A stretch of DNA of 64,000 nt from assembly GCA_000969725.1 (NCBI GenBank), contig JXSR01S019625.1. The stretch is one strand, 5' to 3'. Positions 56,536 through 64,000 of the stretch are shown here, in pieces. This DNA is from Ophiothrix spiculata. Lineage: Eukaryota > Echinodermata > Ophiuroidea > Amphilepidida > Ophiotrichidae. Both the position numbers and the translations under genes were made by a program. Each line of letters begins with the position of its first letter. Position 1 is the first letter of the stretch. Below the pieces are notes generated by a model. That model made no database searches and had not been told where the DNA came from. It saw only the letters and a list, made by a program, of their open reading frames with translations.

Positions 56536-58041
56536 TCAATCATACTCGTGGGTATCGTGGATACTTTCCCTAGATGCGACACTTACAAGATAGGTTTCCT
56601 CGGTTATCCCTTTTTGATCATAACAAATATCTTTCGTGAATATTATAAGTGGTGCTACTAAAAGATGTAAACCACCCACGACTAAATTCATTGACTTGAA
56701 CCCGATTTCCATGAATAAACCAGATGAAAGCATGGGACCAATAAAATACGCAAGCCCGACTGCCATGAATGAAAATCCGTGAACAGAGCTTGAAGTAGGG
56801 ACACCATATTTATAATCTGCTATCTTTAGGAACATAGGGAATATGATGAATCCAGCAAAGGTCGCATTAGCAACCTGAAGCGCAAAGATGACTGAGAACC
56901 ATATTATATTGGGAGAGAAGGGTAGGATCATTACGCATATCCCATCCAGAGCTAGCGATACTGCGCCGAAAAGCCAAGCATATTTCTGGAACTTTGTAAG
57001 CAGTCTTTCTGCAATTATATTGGACAGAATGTACGCGATAAAGCCCGGGAAATATACTACACCTGTTATCCAGGCAGTTGCATGAAATGTGTCTCTCAGC
57101 CAGATACTAATGAAAGGAGCTATCATTGACTTTGGTAAAATAATCAAAACGACAGCAACAAAGACTGTTAAAACATACGGGTCTTTGACTAGAGTTGTGT
57201 AAGGTATATCATGAGGTTTAACCTCCTTAAGTTTACCATCAAGGTTAGTGTTTCTAGATATTTTACAATTAAGACCAACAATGAAGAACACGAGCGCTGT
57301 TATAAGTCCTACTACCAGGAGCGTGAGGAAAGGCATGGCTTGCCCAAATAGGTGGTACAATACGCCAGAAAATGTTGGTCCAAAGTAATCAAATCCCAGA
57401 ATAGTTGAGTATAAACCAAGAAATCTCGCTCTTGTAGTGTCATCATTTGCAAATAATTGACCTATCATGTGTAGATAAGACACTTCTGTTACCGTCGTTG
57501 AAATATTTATGAGAACACGAACAATGAGGTATGTTAAGAATCCACTTCCATACGCAAATGGAATATCTATGATGGTTGTTGCTATGAGGCTAAGCAAGAG
57601 AAGTATATTGCTACCAACGCGGTCGCACAGATATGCTACAAATGGGCTGGCGATAACCTCCACTGGACCTGCTGCAAGATATACCAAAGCTATTAAGGGA
57701 TCAAAATCCTGTTTGGTACAAGTGTCGTTGTCCAATGGAGCAAACAACACTTCTGATATAGTATCGTTTGTGTCATATTGTGTGATTGACTCGGAAGTTG
57801 ATATATTGGAGTCTTGGAGACTGGACGTAGTGTTGGGCGATTCCGATGTTTGGGTTATAGTTATTATTACCGTTACACTTGGTTCAGCAGACGGCGTTTC
57901 ATCGCACCAACCTAACCATTCAGGTGTTATTGGTACCAGCATTTGTGGCGGCAAAACATCAAGGAGCACAGCTAGCAGTCCACAAATTACCATCACATAT
58001 GTTCTCCAATTTAATGGTTCATTAATAGGGATGAACGCCAT
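56536..58041 (-). CDS. SLC18-like vesicular amine/acetylcholine-type MFS transporter (501 aa)
   Basis: SLC18 proteins are 12-TM proton antiporters that load monoamines or acetylcholine into vesicles. ATG 58041 to TGA 56536. TM1 contains GLLAVLLDVLPPQMLVPITP with Asp28, matching the substrate-binding TM1 Asp of VMATs and the VxVPIxPxxL pattern. A long first luminal loop (about 44-114) has sequons at N70, N79, N92 and N105. Residues 124-143 hold GPVEVIASPF and the MFS motif CDRVG. TTLVKDPYVL begins the second half like VMAT TTLLKDPYI. Near TM10, IADYKYG aligns with the family's Asp there. The TM11 segment SSVHGFSFMAVGLAYFIGP lacks the Asp that precedes VAF in VMATs. So this is SLC18-like but divergent, and its substrate cannot be assigned. 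Length is normal. Confidence 0.88.
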   Translation of the reverse strand: MAFIPINEPLNWRTYVMVICGLLAVLLDVLPPQMLVPITPEWLGWCDETPSAEPSVTVIITITQTSESPNTTSSLQDSNISTSESITQYDTNDTISEVLFAPLDNDTCTKQDFDPLIALVYLAAGPVEVIASPFVAYLCDRVGSNILLLLSLIATTIIDIPFAYGSGFLTYLIVRVLINISTTVTEVSYLHMIGQLFANDDTTRARFLGLYSTILGFDYFGPTFSGVLYHLFGQAMPFLTLLVVGLITALVFFIVGLNCKISRNTNLDGKLKEVKPHDIPYTTLVKDPYVLTVFVAVVLIILPKSMIAPFISIWLRDTFHATAWITGVVYFPGFIAYILSNIIAERLLTKFQKYAWLFGAVSLALDGICVMILPFSPNIIWFSVIFALQVANATFAGFIIFPMFLKIADYKYGVPTSSSVHGFSFMAVGLAYFIGPMLSSGLFMEIGFKSMNLVVGGLHLLVAPLIIFTKDICYDQKGITEETYLVSVASRESIHDTHEYD

Positions 58042-58181
58042 TTTAAGATTTGGATTTTTACTCTCGTCTCTTTGATTTCTCTACTCTGTCTCTGTAGACA
58101 CTATTCTGTAACGTCTGTATCAACCAGTCGGTATACGCAATCGTTCTTCAGTTTTAACGACGGCTACGTTAGAATCTGAGT
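58042..58181 (-). other. 5' UTR part of the SLC18-like gene with splice acceptor
   Basis: On the minus strand TTTTTCGTTTCTTTGCAG ends at 58182, a strong pyrimidine-tract acceptor, so an exon should start at 58181 and run through about 140 bases of leader to the ATG. An upstream non-coding exon is therefore expected at higher coordinates. Confidence 0.65.
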
Positions 58182-58349
58182 CTGCAAAGAAACGAAAAAG
58201 TTTTAAATAAGGAGTGAGTACATAGAAATATGATTTCACATGATTAAATGACAAACCTGTGATGATTGAAAGCAAGATAATTAAAATAATCTTGTTCTTA
58301 AATTATCGGCTTTTAAATCGGTATCCCATCTAACCCATAAGTTTAGTTG

Positions 58350-58960
58350 GTATTGACCCTTGTCTTACCAAGGAGGAGGTGTTTACCCCCCCCCCACCAC
58401 CCTAATGAATGATTCTGTCGCATAAAAACGCAAAGGAATATGACCTACGGGTTTTGGGTAGTTGTAAGTTCATCCATTCCAGTCATAGCAAAACAAATTT
58501 GTACGTACCACCTTAAGAGGGGTCAAGGTGACCCTTCAAAGTCCAAAGGTAAGGGGGTGGTTGGCGTTTTAAAACGTTTTTTTATTTTTTTTTTTAAATA
58601 TCAACATTTTATAAACCTTTTACTTGCAGAACATCTTAGAAACTCTATTTTCTTTCTTTACAAGCAAAAAATTGGGAAAATATTCGGAACTTTTACAGCA
58701 ACATTTTGACTTGGTGGCCATTTTTGCCCTAAATCATGGTTTTCCGACTCAAAAGTAGTTATGACGTCATAATTACGTAACACCTTGGCCGATGTTCATG
58801 ATTTTGGTATCAAATCATGGAAAGAGGGAACCTACCCTACACTATGGTATAAAAAACTTAACTTTGGGCCGTTCGACTTCAATTTCATGGGGGTGGTTAA
58901 CCACCTCCCCTTTGATAACAAACGTTACAAATAAATACCTGGGTAAGACAAACATTAAGT
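58350..58960. mobile_element. Possible inverted-end element with TTGTCTTACC termini
   Basis: CTTGTCTTACCAAGGAGG with GGTGTTTACCCCC on the left matches, inverted, GGGGGTGGTTAACCACC and GGTAAGACAAAC on the right. A C10 run lies at 58386-58395. Arms differ in length and no TSD is clear. It lies in the region expected to be intron of the SLC18-like gene. Confidence 0.45.
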
Positions 58961-61380
58961 AATGAATCCTGGATGTTTCCTGATTTCCCAATGGTTGTCA
59001 TTTTTGTTGTGCGGTAGGAGGGGTCTTACGTGTTAAATCGTTTCTTGTAAATATGATATACCGATTAACTTCTTTTGAGCCGGTCAATTATAGTTTGTTA
59101 CTATTGCCCTCTCAAAACAAACTCGGTATATAAAACAAATATTGACTGCTCTTTTATTCTGGCAATAGTTAAAAACATTTCACTTCAGTGAACTGATTTT
59201 TCAGTATTTGGAAATAGTATATAGACTCAAGATAATTTTGGGGCAATAGTTGCTATTATTGCCGTCATGAGCAGCCAATATTTGAATACTACCTTGCTTT
59301 CGTCGTACATGTTGTTATGTGAACCTGAATTATACGTATTTGTTGATTAATTATTCTATTAAGGAAACTTAATTATTGAAATCTTTGATTGCCATAAAAA
59401 GGGATTTTTTTCTGAGTGAATTTTATTTTGCAATCTAGTGTAATTTCCCATTCTGTAAAAATAGGCAATTGTTTGCATGAACCAATCAGATGATAAATGA
59501 TGGGAACTTCCGTAATTAGATCAAATTTAAGTATAGGTATTTTGGGAATTCCATTTTGCTAAATAAGGTGTTTGTATTTATCTTGCATTATAAAAAAAAC
59601 TGCACATGACAACATGGGGGATTTTGTATGCAAATGTAAAAATTATGAGCCCAAGCCAAGTGATTTTTGGGCAGAAGCGAAATTGACGCTGTGGTGTGTG
59701 GATGGATTTTGTCGAATTGAACTTTATACTGGTAAATGGAGAAAAGACTGTCTTTGGAGTTGATATTGGAGATATTGGAGAATCGAATTGGATCGAGTTA
59801 TTGATATGTTGGAGAATTAACGACGGCTTGTGTGTCATATATTTATCAAGAGGATGATAATTTACGTTCCAGCTTCTGATACAAAATATTTAGTAAGTCA
59901 AGAAGAGTATTGCTGTTATTGCTGGACTATTGTGTTGAAATCGCCGTTGGATTTTGTGAGAAACGATTTGGATAAATACATTTGCCACCTGGATTCCGGG
60001 ACTTATTTTACTGCAAGTTCACATATAAGATCTTTGTGCTTCAGAGACTGTATAGTTTCGGACTTTTATTTACGGATTATACACTTTGGAAATATCCTAG
60101 GATCGCGCGGTTTTCGAAGCGGTTACTGTAAGTTTATTACATAATTTTAAGACAAAGTTTTACTGAACTGAATTGAACTGAACTAAAAAGGAGCGTTATT
60201 AAACTGTAAGTAATTTGTTAGATTTTGAATCAAACACAATGTATTTGTTTGTTTTTTATTTAAAAACCCATGAGGTGATTTTGGCCTCGGCCATTTTAAT
60301 ATCCTTGACCATAACAATGTAAATAGCACAAAACACACATGTGCTAAACAATAAGATAACTTTTCAACATATCAACATTTTTTTGTGATAAATTCAAGGC
60401 ATAGATACAGTTAATCATTTTTACCATTTGTAAAATCCAGACAACTGAATGCATATTGACCTCGAGTTTCTAAACAATATTAACGATCGGAATAATCCGC
60501 TAAAACTCCAATTAGAATAATACAAAAAATGCATACATTGGCAAACATTCCAAATGAAAATTTTTACCATTGGAGAAGTATGAAGTGGTGAGTAAATCTT
60601 TTCTTCAAAATAAAATAAACAGTACCTGTCAATTACAGATTATTATGAAAAGACCAAGCTAATAAATTTTATTGTATTGTTTGAAAACCAATGAACGTAA
60701 TGTACTGTGATTTTTAAAAATACAGTGAAACATGCCTTATTTTTTCCTTATTTTAAATGACTATAATATTATTCTGTTACGCAGTACTAGTTTGATATTT
60801 TAAATAAATTAGTCAAGGGCATCCCTTATATGCTGAAAATGCATTGGTTTACAAGAAGCTGAGATAGCTTTCACATAAAAACTTGTTTTGTATTGGTCGA
60901 AAGTAGGATATTGCTGACAAGGCCAAATATTAAACCAATCATTGGTGTCTTTATAAAATGTGTCAACTGAAGGATCAAGTCTTTTTAAACGCACACTATT
61001 GATTTCGTGTAAATTGAATGGTGTTGTGAGCAATGCTAAACCATTGGGTAACTAATGGTCTGGAAAATACAATAGCTGAAAGTTGCTAACAAAATACTAG
61101 TGCCTTTAAAATAAGTCCATTATTAAGAAACATTAATTTTAACTAATTTGTTGTTTTATTTCCAGACAAAACGTTACAGAGGTTATCTATTACCATAGTT
61201 TACATACATTTATGATGACATTTTGGTGCTTGACCTTGAATTTTTAGGGTGACAATTTAACTCCATGAGAAAAATTCTGACATATCTAGCCCTTCAAATT
61301 CCGAAAAGAAACTACCGACAAAGAGTATCTATCTATAGTGCCACTTGTATCTTAAAATAAAGTGTAAGAAATGAATGATT
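58961..61380. other. Non-coding or unrecognised; possible LTR or exon near 59.6-60.2 kb
   Basis: The segment 59580-60200 is less AT-skewed than its surroundings and has open frames of 63 and 104 codons on the plus strand. It contains tandem GAACT words (ACTGAACTGAATTGAACTGA) near 60165 and a donor-like AACTGTAAGTAATTT at about 60203. No domain is recognised. The rest shows nothing. Confidence 0.35.
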
Positions 61381-61387
61381 CTAACCA

Positions 61388-61420
61388 AAGTCCCCCTTTT
61401 GAGCGTGAACCATCACATCT
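61388..61420. mobile_element. MITE family A, right-end fragment
   Basis: AAAGTCCCCCTTTTGAGCGT followed by GAACCATCACAT matches the right terminus of the copies at 6812 and 31493. No left partner was found nearby. Confidence 0.65.
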
Positions 61421-61639
61421 GTCAAAATGCACCAGGTATTAAAGAACTATAACAACGTTAAATGTCAATATATTGCAACACAATGTTATTAATACCAATA
61501 AACTAATTCAAACCAAAATCAGTTGAAATTAAACAAATTGTATGATATCGAAACCACGTAGATAAAAATTTACCTTGTGCTTTCTATGCTAGTTCAGGTA
61601 TTTGTTTTTTAACCATGAAAATAGTCCATCTTCTTCCCA

Positions 61640-61687
61640 GTACACACCCCCACACACACACCCACCCACCCCCACACACACATCTCT
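61640..61687. repeat. CA/CCCA low-complexity tract
   Basis: ACACACCCCCACACACACAC followed by CCACCCACCC and CCCACACACACA. Confidence 0.9.
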
Positions 61688-61794
61688 CACCCTAAATGGT
61701 TGGCCCTTATTTTCTCAAAATCTTTATAGCCACAGAATCGTACCTGATATTACACATTTATATTTCGATAAAAAAACAGACTAGTGGGTGATTC

Positions 61795-62235
61795 CAAAGT
61801 AACGTTTGTGACCGAAAAAATGAAAAATTTCACTTTTAAATGGCCACAGAACCTAGCAAAAACATTATATCAACAATTTTGTTGTTGATAATGGTGCTCA
61901 CTGGTGGGGTCAAGACATGTAGATGTTTGAAAATTAAATCAATTGCCAAAATCCTGAGTATAGTTCATGTAACGTTCGGTAACGTTTGTGACCGCGCACG
62001 GAAATGGTTTTTCGCTCCTAATGACTTCAAAGTACAAATTCTCTGAAGTGTTAACGATTCTTTTATTGCGCTTTACACCGAATATGGGAAATTTATTTAC
62101 AAATATTTCATAAAAATTACAGAAAATTATATCGCCAGGATTTATTTTAATGCATTGTTTTGTGTTGTAACGTTTGGTAACGTTTGTGACATTTTGGTGT
62201 AACTTTTTGGTAACGTTTGTGACATTTTTGAAACA
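61795..62235. repeat. Repeated GGTAACGTTTGTGAC motif region
   Basis: The word GTAACGTTTGTGAC occurs at about 61800, 61980, 62176 and 62211, with a shorter GTAACGTTTG at 62168. A minus-strand frame of 144 codons (61939-62373) crosses it, and the motif reads there as VTNVT. Without homology I treat the block as a repeat, not a gene. Confidence 0.7.
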
Positions 62236-62807
62236 AAACATGTGCTCATTCATGTACGGATAGACAAACTTTACAATTTCTGATTGGAAAATACTTCTCA
62301 CGTACCAAGTAACAAATGTATGACTGAAAAAATGTTTATGTGGTCGAATAAAAAAGCTGATTTTTTGCTTCAAATCAAAAAAGGTTTAGTTTTCACTGGA
62401 ATGAGCCTATATTGTTGTATAATAAACCAAGCTATACCAAATATTAACCATAACATTTCCCAAAACCATTTGCACCATAATTTTGCCAACTGCAAATTCC
62501 ATCATGTTGATGGATAATTCCTTTTCATCATCGGTCAACCAATACGTCTGCCGCTTCATTTATCTTTCCATTTTCATTTTATTTTCTTTCAATCCAAAAT
62601 ATCGAAAATGTGTCCATTAAATACCGAATACAATTTTTTTTTAAACATTCAAGCATTTATATGATTGATGATAACAATTAATGTTGGCATCTAAAACTTG
62701 ATGTATATGATCCAAACCAACATCGTTGTCAGGCAACACGATGAAATTCGTTGTATTACAAATGACATGTTAAAAAACATAAGGTACTTTACTACCTGAA
62801 ATTCAAC

Positions 62808-62930
62808 TATTTTCTGTTGTAAAATTTGGTCGCCTTGATCAATTTGAACAAAGTAAGTTGTCATTTTAAAGCTTCAGAAAATGCTGTAACAGATGAAATG
62901 ATAAAATCAAAATTTATATCATCTGCAAAG
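62808..62930. mobile_element. MITE family A, interior fragment
   Basis: TTCTGTTGTAAAATTTGGTC, GCCTTGATCAATTTGAACAA, GTCATTTTAAAGCTTCAGAA and GAAATGATAAAATCAAAAT match the interior of the copy at 6812-7069. Both termini are missing. Confidence 0.75.
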
Positions 62931-64000
62931 GTTTCTGGGTGGTCCATGCATAAGTCCAATGTAAGAATGGGGCATTGGATGTGGATGATTTACACTTCCT
63001 ATGTTAGAAAATAACAGTCAATTACCAGATATCAGGAACATTTTGATCAAAACCTTCACAAACGTCAAAAATTAGAATGTTATTTTATTTGTTGATTTAT
63101 GGTATGAAGCTTAGTATTCTCTAAACGTATTTATTGATGGTATACAATAAGAAAGAGCCAAAGATTAGTTTGAAAAACATTCCTTTCACATCATAGATTG
63201 CAGAAAAATCAAAAGAAATTTTAAATTTTCATTAGATCTCCAATTCTAGAAATTCAATTATAGAGGGCAGTATTTATCGTTGTCGACAACGAGAATTAAA
63301 AATAAGAGAATATCTAAATATTTTGATATATAGGGTTTGAATTTGTCAATGAAATTTTGCATGCCGTTATTATTACCACTAATACTTCAAATGATGCAAA
63401 AATATCAAAATGTTTGGGGAAAAGTTTGGGGATGATGCTGAACTTGTCCAATGCCCCTTTAACATACCAACAAGTACTTTGACATAATCATCACCATCAC
63501 CATTCACCATCATCATGATTATTTTATACTTGTTTTATTTCTGAAGTGACAGTATATCGAAAGGATAAGTTCTGCTGTCAATTTACACACAGAATGATAA
63601 TAATCATAAGTGATAGAACATCATCATAGCTTTAGTCATGCAAATTATTTTAACGATTCATTGTAAAAAGATGTCTCTAATGAAGTAAAAGCAAAGCATC
63701 CACTAGCCAAATTGAATAGCAATTTCTTACGCATGCACATTGTGCTTTGTATGCTTTATACATGTATACGTGGTAAATGATACAGTCATTAAGACACACA
63801 ATACAATAGCGATGCATTACAAGATCTGTCTTAAATCCTAAAATAGAAACTAATTACTGCAACAGTCAAGGTCAGCGAAAATTCTAAGTAAAACAACAGT
63901 TCTTTTATTAACGATGACATGCTAATTCAACTCAATTCAGACGATTTACTAAGATATTTGGTAAAAATTAATTGTACAGTGTAACTTTTATTTTCATATT
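62931..64000. other. Intergenic, no gene recognised
   Basis: AT-rich, with a CATCACCATCACCATTCACC low-complexity stretch near 63490. Nothing else supported. Confidence 0.5.

Noticed and set aside
57509-58075. 188-codon plus-strand open frame
   Set aside because: Antisense shadow of the SLC18-like coding region; no recognisable domain.

Overview
The window reads as AT-rich, intron-rich animal nuclear DNA, probably from a marine invertebrate deuterostome (hemichordate, echinoderm or cephalochordate grade). This is an inference from three things: group-A bHLH genes with GT splice donors, an otopetrin and an SLC18-type transporter, and a dense population of small DNA transposons plus a tRNA-derived SINE and a CR1/L2-like LINE. 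There is no prokaryotic-style gene packing. A 50-N assembly gap lies at 41374-41423. I cannot name the species.

Protein-coding content is sparse and all on the minus strand. (1) 7588-8797 is a large first coding exon of a bHLH transcription factor, ending at a clear donor. (2) 46014-46858 is a second, related bHLH exon whose loop carries a frame break, so helix 2 lies in another frame. (3) 52452-54281 is a full-length, single-exon otopetrin-family proton channel of 609 residues. (4) 56536-58041 is a full-length 501-residue SLC18 (vesicular amine/acetylcholine transporter)-like MFS protein with a 5' UTR exon start at 58181. (5) 26381-26608 encodes only TM6-TM7 of an LGR/relaxin-receptor-like GPCR and is probably a remnant or an isolated exon.

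Most of the rest is mobile-element sequence. I can delimit many non-autonomous DNA transposons by terminal inverted repeats (TIRs), and often by target-site duplications (TSDs). They comprise four unrelated TTAA-flanked elements; several hAT-type elements with perfect 8-bp TSDs, many carrying long C or G runs near an end; three elements with 3-bp TAA/TTA TSDs (Harbinger-like); and TA-flanked mariner-like elements. Several short foldback families recur within the window. Nesting gives relative ages: a hAT splits a tRNA-SINE between its A and B boxes, another hAT splits a LINE reverse-transcriptase fragment, a 186-bp foldback sits inside an older repeat, and a 246-bp element sits in one copy of a tandem duplication whose other copy preserves the empty site.

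Simple and tandem repeats include a 97-bp x3 repeat carrying a CRE palindrome in each unit (42389-42660), an exact-period 200-bp duplication (15092-15492), an ambidirectional short-unit repeat (2489-2915), a long two-orientation repeat field (35170-37450), and ATTGT and AAT microsatellites. I see no CRISPR array, operon or prokaryotic defence system. The most notable biology is the divergent bHLH paralogue pair with a shared LRRVLPWM signature, the SLC18-like protein that lacks a TM11 acidic residue, and the exceptional density of datable transposon insertions.
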